A stretch of DNA of 64,000 nucleotides. Origin: Paludibaculum sp. (GTDB taxonomy: Bacteria; Acidobacteriota; Terriglobia; Bryobacterales; Bryobacteraceae). Location: assembly GCA_029973955.1 (NCBI GenBank), contig JARKQJ010000218.1:124001-188000 (forward strand). Direction: 5' to 3'. Below, piece by piece: positions 8,485 through 16,881 of this stretch; the first letter of the stretch is position 1, and every line of letters begins with the position of its first letter. Below the pieces are notes generated by a model. It worked only from the letters and a program-made list of their open reading frames with translations. It was not told the origin of the DNA and ran no database searches. The position numbers and the translations under genes were made by a program.

Positions 8485-9762
8485 ATGACCACTCGCCGCC
8501 GCCTCCTCTCCGCGCTCGCCGCACCCGCCGTCATCCCCGCCTCCGCTCTCGGGCTGAATGGCGCCGTCCCTCCCAGTGACCGGGTCACCCTCGCCACCAT
8601 AGGCGTCGGTTGGATGGGCGGCGGCCACGTCGACGAGTTCCTCAAATGCACTGGCGTCCAATATGTCGCACTGGCGGACCTGGACGATCACCATCTCACG
8701 GAAAACAAAGCCAAAATCGACACCGCCTACGGCAATCAGGGCTGCGCGGCCTATCACGCCTTTGAAGAGGTGCTGGCCCGCCGCGACATCGATGCCGTCT
8801 CCATCGCCACCCCCGACCACTGGCACGGCATCGCCGCCGTGCTGGCCGCCCGCGCCGGCAAAGACATCTACTGCGAAAAGCCGATCGCCCACAACTTCAA
8901 CGAAGGCCGCCAGATGATGGAGACCGCCGCGCGCTTCGGCCGAATCTGGCAGACCGGCAGTTGGCAGCGCTCCCGCGAGAACTTCCGCAAGGGCTGCGAA
9001 CTGGTGCGCAATGGAGCCATCGGCAAGGTCCACACCGTGGAGGTGGGCCTGCCCGCCGGCCACACCGATTTCGCCAAAACCAAAGACAAAACGCAGATCG
9101 TCAAGCCGCCTGAATGGCTCTGGTACGACCGCTGGCTGGGCCCTGCGCCCGAGGCGCCCTACTGCGAAGCCCGCGTCCACAAGAACTGGCGCTGGAACTA
9201 CGACTACGCAGGCGGCCAGCTCATGGACTGGGTCGGGCACCACGTCGATATCGCCCACTGGGGCCTCGGCCTCGATGCCAGCGGGCCGCTTGAAGTAGAG
9301 GGTGCCGGCGAGTTCCCCCCGCGCGATGCCCTCTACAACACCGCAACGAAATACAAGGTGACCTGCGCCTATCCGGATGGCGTCACTATGATCATCGCCG
9401 GCGGCTACAAGGAGATCGCCGGCGGCACGAGGTGGATCGGCGACCAGGGCTGGGTCGCCGTCAACCGCGGCAAACTCGAAGCCTCAGACCCCGGCCTGCT
9501 GACCGCGGACCTCAAACCCGCGATACCCTATCCCAAGTCCCCCGGCCACTACCAGGAGTTCATCGACTCTGTGAAGAGCCGCCGTCCCACCCTCACGCCC
9601 GCCGAGGTCGCGCTCCGCTCCGCCACGCCCGGCTTTCTCGGCAACATCTCGATGCGCACCGGCCGAAAGCTCAAATGGGACGCTGCGAAGATGGAGATTT
9701 CCGGCGACGCCGAGGCGTCCAAGCTGCTGGGCCGCGACATGCGCAGCCCGTGGCGTCTGTAA
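8485..9762 (+). CDS. Tat-exported Gfo/Idh/MocA family oxidoreductase
   Basis: A 425-residue NAD(P)-dependent sugar oxidoreductase or glycosidase relative. The N-terminus has a twin-arginine signal (TTRRRLLSALAAPAVIPAS), then a Rossmann dinucleotide motif GVGWMGGG, DATP-like IATPDHWHG and the family lysine in YCEKPIAHN. The C-terminal half carries the substrate-domain segment NYDYAGGQLMDWVGHHVDIA. Export in folded form with bound cofactor fits the glucose-fructose-oxidoreductase/GH109 branch. ATG 8485 is chosen for the Tat signal. It is followed 32 bp later by a sugar dehydrogenase gene and a cytochrome gene, suggesting extracytoplasmic sugar processing. Confidence 0.9.
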   Translation: MTTRRRLLSALAAPAVIPASALGLNGAVPPSDRVTLATIGVGWMGGGHVDEFLKCTGVQYVALADLDDHHLTENKAKIDTAYGNQGCAAYHAFEEVLARRDIDAVSIATPDHWHGIAAVLAARAGKDIYCEKPIAHNFNEGRQMMETAARFGRIWQTGSWQRSRENFRKGCELVRNGAIGKVHTVEVGLPAGHTDFAKTKDKTQIVKPPEWLWYDRWLGPAPEAPYCEARVHKNWRWNYDYAGGQLMDWVGHHVDIAHWGLGLDASGPLEVEGAGEFPPRDALYNTATKYKVTCAYPDGVTMIIAGGYKEIAGGTRWIGDQGWVAVNRGKLEASDPGLLTADLKPAIPYPKSPGHYQEFIDSVKSRRPTLTPAEVALRSATPGFLGNISMRTGRKLKWDAAKMEISGDAEASKLLGRDMRSPWRL

Positions 9763-9794
9763 GCGAACCGCGCTTGCCGGTAGAATGGCAGGTA

Positions 9795-10982
9795 ATGAGG
9801 GCTTACAACATTCTTCTCTCCCTGGCGGCGCTGGGTGCTGCTGCCTCGGGCCAGGCTCCGAAACTGCCTGCGCCGTATCACACCCCTTCCGCTTCCAACG
9901 CTCCGCGTGTCATCGAGCGCCCGAACGGAGCCCGCCTACAGGTGCCCGCCGGCTTCGATGTGCAGCCGTTCGCCACCGGTTTTGAGCGGCCGCGCTACAT
10001 GATCTATGGTCCCGGCGGCGAGATCCTCCTCTCCGATTCCGTCAAGGGCGGCAGTGTCTATGCCCTGGTGGATCGCAATCACGACGGCAGGATCGGCGAC
10101 GACGAAAAGACCAAGCTCGTCTCCGGGTTGGATCGCCCCTTCGGCCTCGCCGTTTGGAAGGATTACCTCTATGTCGCCGAGACCACCTCGGTCAAGCGCT
10201 ACAAGTACGATGCGAAGAAACTCGCGCTGGGGCCGGGAGAAGAGGTGGTCCCGCTGAAGGACGCCGGCAACGGCCACTGGACCCGGTCGATCCTGTTCGA
10301 CCGCAAGGGCGAAAAGTTCTACCTGGGCGTTGGCTCGGCGTCCAACGTCAGCACCGGTGAACCCGAGATCCGCGCCTCGATCACTCGCTACAACCCCGAC
10401 GGCAGCGGGCGCGAATTCGTCGCCACCGGCACGCGCAATCCCATCGGCCTCGCCTGGTATCCCGGCACCGACGCCCTGTGGGCCGCCATCCAGGAGCGCG
10501 ACGGCCTCGGCGACGACCTGGTCCCCGATTACTTCACCCAGATCAGATCCGGCGGCTTCTACGGCTGGCCCTACGCCTACATCGGACCGAACGAGGATCC
10601 CCGCAACAAAGGCCTGAAGCCCGACCTCGTGGCCAAGACCATCGTGCCCGATGTCGTGCTCCCCGCCCACGTGGCCGTGCTGGACGCCCGCTTTTACACC
10701 GGGAAGCTCTTCCCCGCGAACTACCGCAACGGCGCCTTCCTCGCTTTCCACGGCTCCTGGAATCGCGCCGAACGGATCGGCTACTCGGTGGTGTTCGTTC
10801 CTTTCAAAAATGGCAAGCCGGCCGGCCAGTCGGAGAATTTCCTCACCGGCTTCCTGCTGGACCCGGCGAAGAAAGAAGTCTGGGGCCGGCCCGTAGGGCT
10901 GCTGGAGCTGAACGACGGCAGCCTGCTGGTTTCCGACGACGGAGGCAATCTACTGTGGCGAATTACTTACAAAAAGCAGTGA
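9795..10982 (+). CDS. exported PQQ-type sugar (sorbosone/glucose) dehydrogenase
   Basis: A 395-residue beta-propeller protein of the GSDH/sorbosone dehydrogenase family, which oxidises sugar aldehydes or aldoses with PQQ. It has a signal peptide (MRAYNILLSLAALGAAASGQ), then GFDVQPFATGFERPRYM, ARNPIGLA-like GTRNPIGLAWYP, RSGGFYGWPYAYIG and the late AFHGSWNR motif typical of the group. A GDD-type segment (DGRIGDDEKT) may bind calcium. The stop codon overlaps the GTG start of the heptahaem cytochrome, so the two proteins may be produced together, with the cytochrome as a plausible electron acceptor (inference). Confidence 0.87.
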   Translation: MRAYNILLSLAALGAAASGQAPKLPAPYHTPSASNAPRVIERPNGARLQVPAGFDVQPFATGFERPRYMIYGPGGEILLSDSVKGGSVYALVDRNHDGRIGDDEKTKLVSGLDRPFGLAVWKDYLYVAETTSVKRYKYDAKKLALGPGEEVVPLKDAGNGHWTRSILFDRKGEKFYLGVGSASNVSTGEPEIRASITRYNPDGSGREFVATGTRNPIGLAWYPGTDALWAAIQERDGLGDDLVPDYFTQIRSGGFYGWPYAYIGPNEDPRNKGLKPDLVAKTIVPDVVLPAHVAVLDARFYTGKLFPANYRNGAFLAFHGSWNRAERIGYSVVFVPFKNGKPAGQSENFLTGFLLDPAKKEVWGRPVGLLELNDGSLLVSDDGGNLLWRITYKKQ

Positions 10983-11623
10983 CCGGATTGGCGTTGACCG
11001 GAGTCCTGGTGCTGGGCGTGCCGCTGCTCTTCGCAGCGGCGCCCAAGCGCCCTTTCTCGCACAAATATCATCTGACGCAGGTGGCGGCTTGCGAGAACTG
11101 CCATACGGAGGCGGCTTCGTCCACCAAGGCGGGTGACAATCTCATCCCCGATAAGAGCGCCTGCGCGACCTGCCATGACGAGATCGAAATCGGCGAGCCG
11201 CGCAAGCTCGGCGTACAGAAGTTCAACCACGCCAAACACGTGCAGATGGGCAGCGTCGCGCCGATGATCGCCGCCGCCATCAAGTCCAAAACCTACTTGG
11301 GACAGCATCCTCCCGCCGCTGAGGTGCTCGCCGCGGCCAAGGACGCCTGCACAGGCTGCCACTACGGCATCCCCGAAAGCGAGTCTGTCAATCCCGCCAA
11401 AGCCGGCGAAGGCCACTTCCCCCACATGGCGGACTGCCTCACCTGCCACAACAAAATCAATCCTCCGGAATCCTGCCGCCAGTGCCACGAAGAGACCACC
11501 AAGAACTTCCGGCCCACCTCGCACGCGGCGGATTTTGCCGACAAGCACTCCGACAAGAGCCTCGATAAGTCCACCTGCGCTACCTGTCACGGGAAGAAAT
11601 TCACCTGCAAGGGGTGCCATTGA
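10979..11623 (+). CDS. seven-haem periplasmic c-type cytochrome
   Basis: A 214-residue exported protein with seven CxxCH haem-binding motifs: CENCH, CATCH, CTGCH, CLTCH, CRQCH, CATCH and CKGCH. Additional histidines (FSHKYH, FNHAKHV, GHFPHM) probably give bis-His ligation as in cytochrome c3/c7-like families. The signal sequence is MTGLALTGVLVLGVPLLFAA. The start is the GTG at 10979 within GTGA at the end of the sugar dehydrogenase; a second GTG at 10955 is possible. The last residues are the seventh motif itself. The next gene begins in its stop codon (TGATG). Role: electron transfer in the periplasm. Confidence 0.88.
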   Translation: MTGLALTGVLVLGVPLLFAAAPKRPFSHKYHLTQVAACENCHTEAASSTKAGDNLIPDKSACATCHDEIEIGEPRKLGVQKFNHAKHVQMGSVAPMIAAAIKSKTYLGQHPPAAEVLAAAKDACTGCHYGIPESESVNPAKAGEGHFPHMADCLTCHNKINPPESCRQCHEETTKNFRPTSHAADFADKHSDKSLDKSTCATCHGKKFTCKGCH

Positions 11624-13011
11624 TGGTTCGAAAACTGGCGTCCTCCCTCACGTTGCTGCTCGTCACCGCCGCGGCGCTCCTGAGCTTCGCTCCCGGCGCC
11701 GATCCGAGATTGGCCGGCGGCTCCCGTGGGGCCGTGAAGGGCGGCTGGATTCCCGTGCGCCTGCAGGGCACGCCAGAGCAGATCGGCTATCAGCACGGTT
11801 TCCTGCTGGCCAGGGAGATTGAGGACGCCCTCGCCGTGACCAGACTCGAGTTGACTCACGACGGAGCGCACGACTGGAAGTTCTATCGCGACGCCGCCGA
11901 GCAGGTCTTCTGGCCGCGCATCCCCGCCGAATACCGCCGCGAGATTCAGGCCATGTCAGAAGGCCTCTCTGCGCAGGGCGTTCAGGCCGATGCGATCGAC
12001 CTCACCGTGCTGAACGCCAACATCGAGATGGGCTACTACACGGCCTGGCTCGACAGGAGCCCGAACTCCGCCGCTCCGGATCGTTGCAGCGCCTTCGTCG
12101 CCGTCGGGAGCGCCACCCGGGATGGCCAGGTGGTGATCGGACACAACAACTGGTCCGGCTACCTGGAAGGTGAGCGTTGGAACATCATCTTCGATATCCG
12201 GCCCGAACACGGTTACCGGATCCTGATGGACGGCTTCCCCGGCTTCATCCACAGCGGTGATGACTTCGGCCTGAACTCGGGTGGGCTGGCGATCACCGAG
12301 ACCACCATCACCGCCTTCCGCGGCTTCGACCCCAAGGGCGTGGCTGAATTCGCCCGCGCTCGCCAGGCCATGCAATACGCCTCCTCCATCGATGAGTTTG
12401 CCGGCATTATGAAGGACGGCAACAACGGCGGCTATGCCAACGCCTGGCTGATCGCCGATGTGAACCGCAACGAGATCGCCCGCCTGGAACTCGGCCTGAA
12501 GAATGTGACGCTGGAGCGCTCGAAGGACGGCTTCTTCACCGGCGCCAACTACCCCGTCAATCCCAAGCTGGCGGCCGAAGAGACGGACTTCCCGGTGCGC
12601 AACCTCTCGGTCAGCGCCAACGCTCGGCGCGTGCGATGGGATCAACTCATGGCGGAGAACAAGGGCAGGATCGACGCCGCCTCCGGCAAACGCTTCCTGG
12701 CCGACCACTACGACTCCTTCGCGAAGAAAGCCGATTCGCCTAACGAACGCACGCTCTGCGGCCACGTGGATCTTTCTCCGCGCGGCCTGAAGCCCTGGCA
12801 GGACGAGTTCGGTCCGGCCGGCGCCGTTCAGTCCAAGCTCGCCACCGGCACGATGGTGAAGAAGCTCGAACTCGAGGCCGCACTCGGCCATTCCTGCGGC
12901 ATTGGCTTCAAAGCCGAGCCGTTCCTCAAGGCGCATCCCGAGTTTGATTGGATGAAGCCGCTGCTGCGCGACATGCCGTCGCACCCCTGGACGAAGTTCA
13001 CCGCCGAGTAA
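11623..13011 (+). CDS. exported C45/phospholipase-B-like Ntn hydrolase
   Basis: A 462-residue protein with a signal peptide (MVRKLASSLTLLLVTAAALL). The segment APDRCSAFVAVG places a cysteine (C155) at the position where Ntn hydrolases of the acyl-CoA:6-APA acyltransferase (C45) and phospholipase B families self-cleave to expose the nucleophile. It is followed by GHNNWSGY and the conserved NSGGLAITETT. Such enzymes hydrolyse amide bonds of acylated small molecules or lipids. ATG 11623 (M4 of the longest frame) follows AAGGGG at 8 bp and overlaps the cytochrome stop (TGATG). Substrate unknown. Confidence 0.8.
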   Translation: MVRKLASSLTLLLVTAAALLSFAPGADPRLAGGSRGAVKGGWIPVRLQGTPEQIGYQHGFLLAREIEDALAVTRLELTHDGAHDWKFYRDAAEQVFWPRIPAEYRREIQAMSEGLSAQGVQADAIDLTVLNANIEMGYYTAWLDRSPNSAAPDRCSAFVAVGSATRDGQVVIGHNNWSGYLEGERWNIIFDIRPEHGYRILMDGFPGFIHSGDDFGLNSGGLAITETTITAFRGFDPKGVAEFARARQAMQYASSIDEFAGIMKDGNNGGYANAWLIADVNRNEIARLELGLKNVTLERSKDGFFTGANYPVNPKLAAEETDFPVRNLSVSANARRVRWDQLMAENKGRIDAASGKRFLADHYDSFAKKADSPNERTLCGHVDLSPRGLKPWQDEFGPAGAVQSKLATGTMVKKLELEAALGHSCGIGFKAEPFLKAHPEFDWMKPLLRDMPSHPWTKFTAE

Positions 13012-13021
13012 CTGCGCTGGC

Positions 13022-14056
13022 TCAGGCCGCGCGCCAGCGGCGTCCTAGCCCCAGTTCCTTCTTTGCGTACTCCAGTCCGCGCAGGACGTGATCCTTCTGC
13101 TGGAACTGCACCGCCTCCAGGAACTGCGGCGGCGTCTGCCGGCTCACCAGGTCCTCAATCACCATGTGGCCCTCGTACGGCCGCCCCGTGCGCGCCCAAT
13201 CGAGGAACCGCGCCAGTTCCGATGCCCGCGCGTTCGAATAGGACTTCCAGTAGTTCGGATCGAAGTACGGGATCACCTCGGGCGGCCTGCCCGTGATCGG
13301 TTTGTTGTAGACGTGCACCTTGGGGCACTTCTCCGCCACCGCCGCCACAAACGTCTTGAAGTCGAAGAGCCCCTCGCCCAGCGGCACCCACTGCAACGCC
13401 ACCCCGCGCGGGTGCATGTAGATCGCCGAGTCCCGCAGGTGAACTGACTCGATGTAGGGAGCCAGCGTCTCAAACGTGGTCATTGGATGCTCGAGCACGA
13501 AGACCGGGTTGCCCGTGTCCATGTAGACGCCCGTCACGTCCTTGCCCGCCGCTTCAATCACCTGTCTCAGTTCCCAAGCCTGCAGGTCCTTGTGTACCTC
13601 GATGATCACCTTCATGCCACGGCCGGACAGATCCTGCCGCACGGCCCGCAGGATCTTGAGTGCCCATTCGACTGACTGCTCCACCGTCGTGGGCAACGAC
13701 GCGCGGTTACTTGCCAGAACGCCCCGCACAAAGGTGGAGCCCATCGCTTCGGCGCGCTCGATGTTGCGGCGCAATGTGGCGATGCTGGCGTCCAGGCCCT
13801 CGGCGGTCTTCGGCAGCAGCCCGCCTCCTCCCGTCTCCAGGTGCAGGCCCAGCCGCTGGGCGCTCTCTCGCACTTCTTTCCAATGCGCCGGGTTCGCCGT
13901 CTGCGGATCGAGCGAATCCTGCAAAAAGATGCCATCGAGCTTCTGCTCGGCGGCAAACTCCAGGTGGCGGGCGTCGGGCCAGCGCAGCGACCGGAGGCAG
14001 TACGTGTTGTAGCCGAGCGGCAGAGGAGTGTCTGGCATCGTAGTCATCATAGCCAA
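13022..14056 (-). CDS. sugar phosphate isomerase/epimerase-type TIM barrel protein
   Basis: A 344-residue protein of the xylose-isomerase-like AP-endonuclease-2 fold. Metal-binding positions are suggested by IIEVHKD, VYMDTGNP and VHLRDS, which match the Glu/Asp/His pattern of this superfamily. No signal peptide. It is convergent with the Ntn hydrolase gene and lies 69 bp downstream of the flagellar FliN/FliY gene on the same strand, so read-through from the flagellar operon is possible. Specific substrate cannot be read from sequence. Confidence 0.82.
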   Translation of the reverse strand: MAMMTTMPDTPLPLGYNTYCLRSLRWPDARHLEFAAEQKLDGIFLQDSLDPQTANPAHWKEVRESAQRLGLHLETGGGGLLPKTAEGLDASIATLRRNIERAEAMGSTFVRGVLASNRASLPTTVEQSVEWALKILRAVRQDLSGRGMKVIIEVHKDLQAWELRQVIEAAGKDVTGVYMDTGNPVFVLEHPMTTFETLAPYIESVHLRDSAIYMHPRGVALQWVPLGEGLFDFKTFVAAVAEKCPKVHVYNKPITGRPPEVIPYFDPNYWKSYSNARASELARFLDWARTGRPYEGHMVIEDLVSRQTPPQFLEAVQFQQKDHVLRGLEYAKKELGLGRRWRAA

Positions 14057-14125
14057 TGCCCCGAGTGGCGGTGCTTTGTCCGCTGACTCGTGCCCGCGGC
14101 CTCGCTGCGCCCTTTGGCCGGCTGG

Positions 14126-14932
14126 CTAGAATAGCGTGCGCAGCCGCTCCTCCCGGCTGATGATCTGTTTGATACGCACTCCGTAGTTGCCCTCGATGAC
14201 GACCACCTCTCCGCGGGCGATCACGCAATTGTTCACCAGAATCTCCACCGGCTCGGAGATCGAGCGGTTCAACTCCACAATGCTGCCTGTGGTCAGCTTC
14301 ACCGCGTCTTTGAGCCGCATCTGGGCGCGGCCAAAGGAGACCGCTACCGGGAGTTCCACCTCCAGGAGCAGGTCCAGCGTCTGCGAATTGCGCACCGGTT
14401 CGAGACGGCCTTCCGTGGCCGGGTTCAGGCTGCTCTCAGTCGGGGGCTCCAACGCCGCCAGCAGCGCGGAGCTGCCGGCCAGCCAGGCTTTCCCCAGGAC
14501 TCCACGCCGGCCGATGACTTCGACTGCATGCCACTCCACATGTTCCGGCAGAGATTCCTGTACGCCCCCGCCCTCCAGGCCGACTTCCATCCCTAGTCGC
14601 GCTCCGATGGCCGACGCCAACCGCGAGAGCGATTGCTGGAGTACCTCGAGAAACGTGCTCCGGATGTCCGCTTCGTCGGCCTCTTCAAGTCCGGCTGCGG
14701 CCAGCACCTGCTGCCCTGTCTCGCGCCACAAGGCCTCGCTGACTGCCAGCCAAAGCCCCACACCCTGCCCTGCGGTGAGCGGCTGCATCCACCACAGGTC
14801 TGTCACCGCGGAGCTCGACGGGACACTGCTGTCGAGGCGTTTGGCGCGAACGTCCGTCCCCGTCATGGCGCTGATCGACGGGCCTAGCTGTTCCGCCCAG
14901 CCCTCCGCCAGCCATTGGCCTTCCGCATTCAT
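14126..14932 (-). CDS. FliN/FliY-type flagellar switch protein with extra N-terminal domain
   Basis: A 268-residue protein. The last 80 residues form a SpoA/FliN domain (LLLEVELPVAVSFGRAQM, then GSIVELNRSISEPVEILVNN and VVVIEGNYGVRI), the C-ring module. The first ~180 residues resemble the CheC/FliM-like middle part of FliY (helix SRLASAIGARLGMEVG) but a phosphatase motif is not evident. It is the last flagellar gene of the leftward operon, 30 bp after fliA. The ATG at 14932 follows AGGAGG, better than the upstream ATG at 14950. It is a second FliN in this locus, besides the 82-residue one at 22232-22480. Confidence 0.85.
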   Translation of the reverse strand: MNAEGQWLAEGWAEQLGPSISAMTGTDVRAKRLDSSVPSSSAVTDLWWMQPLTAGQGVGLWLAVSEALWRETGQQVLAAAGLEEADEADIRSTFLEVLQQSLSRLASAIGARLGMEVGLEGGGVQESLPEHVEWHAVEVIGRRGVLGKAWLAGSSALLAALEPPTESSLNPATEGRLEPVRNSQTLDLLLEVELPVAVSFGRAQMRLKDAVKLTTGSIVELNRSISEPVEILVNNCVIARGEVVVIEGNYGVRIKQIISREERLRTLF

Positions 14933-14962
14933 GGCGGCCTCCTCTCCCATCCCAATTCGCTG

Positions 14963-15742
14963 TTACCGTCCGCGCTCGGACGGCCACTTCTTCCGCATGA
15001 AGGCGCGCAGCCTGAGGATCGCCTGTGTCTTCAGTTGCGACACCCGGGATTCGTGCAGCTTCACAATTCGCGAGATCTCGCGCAACGTCAGCTCTTCTTT
15101 GTAGTACAGGCCCAGCACGGTGCGCTCCACATAGGGCATGCGGGTGATGGCCTGCGCCAGCAGTTTCCTGAGCTCACTGCGTTCAAAGACCTGATTGGGC
15201 CACTCCTCTTCCTTGTCCGCAACGAATCGGAGCAGGTCCCGGCCTTCTTCCTCGGGCGGATGGTTTTCCAGGCTCCCCATGTTCAGGCCGCGGATCTCGA
15301 CCAGCCATTCGTGATACTCCTCCAGCGAAACCCCCATCGCGGTGGCGATCTCTTCTTCGGAGGGGGCCCGCTTCAACTGCTGTTCCAGGCCCGCGATCGC
15401 CTGCTCGATCTGCTTGCTGCGCCGGCGTTGCTGCCGCGGCGCCCAATCCAAACCTCGCAGGCTGTCCAGGATCGCGCCGCGGATCTTATATTCGGCGTAG
15501 GTGCGGAGCTTTACGTTGTGCGAGGCATCGAACTTGTCGATAGCGGAGATCAGGCCGACGACGCCGGTGGAGACCAGGTCTTCCAGGCTGACGCTTTCCG
15601 GAAGCCGCTCGTGAATGCGGCGTGCGATCAGGCGAACCTGCGGCAAGTGCTCCAAAATCAGCCTCTCGCGCTCTGCGGCGTCCAGGGGTGTAGAGGCCAG
15701 GTAAGGGTTCATTGCGGATTCCTCAAGGATAGGAGTGCTCAT
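14963..15742 (-). CDS. fliA: flagellar sigma factor sigma-28 (FliA)
   Basis: A 259-residue sigma factor of the FliA/WhiG group directing late flagellar genes. Region 2 reads HLPQVRLIARRIHERLPESV, then DLVSTGVVGLISAIDKFD and KLRTYAEYKIRGAILDSLR; region 4 has LGLYYKEELTLREISRIVKL with helix-turn-helix ESRVSQLKTQAILRLR. The ATG at 15742 overlaps the flhF stop (ATGA). An internal ATG at 15712 preceded by GAGG could also serve. It probably recognises GCCGATAA-type -10 elements, one of which occurs upstream of fliK. No anti-sigma factor FlgM was found nearby. Confidence 0.94.
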   Translation of the reverse strand: MSTPILEESAMNPYLASTPLDAAERERLILEHLPQVRLIARRIHERLPESVSLEDLVSTGVVGLISAIDKFDASHNVKLRTYAEYKIRGAILDSLRGLDWAPRQQRRRSKQIEQAIAGLEQQLKRAPSEEEIATAMGVSLEEYHEWLVEIRGLNMGSLENHPPEEEGRDLLRFVADKEEEWPNQVFERSELRKLLAQAITRMPYVERTVLGLYYKEELTLREISRIVKLHESRVSQLKTQAILRLRAFMRKKWPSERGR

Positions 15743-16881
15743 GCCGATGCTCCGAGCGCCAGGGGCGATGTGGAAAGCAGACGCAGCAGGCCCGGCAGCG
15801 TGGCCGGTTGCAGATCCTCCGGGATTCGCTGCCCGTTGCAAAGATAGGACACCGGTTTGCCGCTCAGCATCGCCGCGGCCAGGCAGCCGCCGGCGGCGCT
15901 CGTCTCGTCCAGCCTGGAGAAGATCAGCTTGGCGGGTCCGAACGGCTCCCACCACTGCAGTGCATCGAGAAGATCCGCCGTGCGCGTGGTTGCAGGCAGC
16001 ACCAGTTGGACTTCCACCTCCGGGCTGGTTCGCAGCCAACCTGCCCAAAGGCGCGCGGACTCCAGTTCGTTTCTTCCGAAACCCGGAGTGTCGATCAGGA
16101 TTAGTTCCTTGCTGCGGTTCTCTTCCAGGATCTGCAGGAGCGCCGTGGGAGACTCGGCGGCCGCGAACGGCAGGCCGAGAATCGCGGCATAGGTCCTCAA
16201 CTGTTCCGTGGCGGCCACGCGGTAGGTGTCCGCGCTCAGCACCAGAGTCGGCCGCCTCGCGGCGACGCCCTCGCGCATCGCCAGTTTGGCCAGTGTCGTC
16301 GACTTGCCCGCCCCCGGCGGGCCGGCCAGGGCCACGATCCTGCGCGCCGCGCCCGCCCGGCCTAGTTCCGGCGCGGCGCTGAGGCGGCCCTCCACCTCCG
16401 TCAACAGTGCCTGCCTCAGCAGGGACTGCGGAGCCGGTTCAGGCCGGTTGCGCAATCGAAGCCGCCGCTCGACGTGGTCCAGCAGTTCCAGGATTAGCGC
16501 TGGCGGGAGATCGGCCGCCGTCAGCGCGGCGCCGATGGCGCCAAGTTCAGGACTGGAGCCCGGGTGCCCGAGTCCGGTCGAGATGCGCGCCACCAGCGTG
16601 GACAGCCGCTTCAGTTCCGCGTGCAGCGCGTCCAGTGGAATTCGTGAGTCGGGAACTCGCGGGTCGTCGAGCGCGCCTGGTAACTCCTGCGCGGGTCTCG
16701 CTGCCGGAGCCGGTTGTTCCTGGTGGGGAACATGGAACTCCAGCTTGTACGCGCCAAATTGAAGATCCTCACCCGCGGATGCGCTGGCGTCCACCAGCAT
16801 CGCGTCTTCTCCCAGTTCCTTGCGGGCCTGAGCCAGTACAGCTTCCACGGTGTTGCCGAAATAGATTCGTGTGGCGGGCAA
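15739..16881 (-). CDS. flhF: flagellar SRP-like GTPase FlhF
   Basis: A 380-residue GTPase of the SRP family that sets the number or position of flagella. The N-terminal basic segment starts MPATRIYFGNTVEAVLAQAR; the NG domain has the P-loop GPPGAGKSTT at 187-196, DTYRVAATEQLR, and DTPGF for G3. The start codon is TTG at 16881, directly after the flhA stop (TAG then TTG), with a strong AAAGGAGG 8 bp upstream, so the rare start is well supported. FlhG, its usual partner ATPase, is not the next gene; fliA is. Confidence 0.93.
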   Translation of the reverse strand: MPATRIYFGNTVEAVLAQARKELGEDAMLVDASASAGEDLQFGAYKLEFHVPHQEQPAPAARPAQELPGALDDPRVPDSRIPLDALHAELKRLSTLVARISTGLGHPGSSPELGAIGAALTAADLPPALILELLDHVERRLRLRNRPEPAPQSLLRQALLTEVEGRLSAAPELGRAGAARRIVALAGPPGAGKSTTLAKLAMREGVAARRPTLVLSADTYRVAATEQLRTYAAILGLPFAAAESPTALLQILEENRSKELILIDTPGFGRNELESARLWAGWLRTSPEVEVQLVLPATTRTADLLDALQWWEPFGPAKLIFSRLDETSAAGGCLAAAMLSGKPVSYLCNGQRIPEDLQPATLPGLLRLLSTSPLALGASA

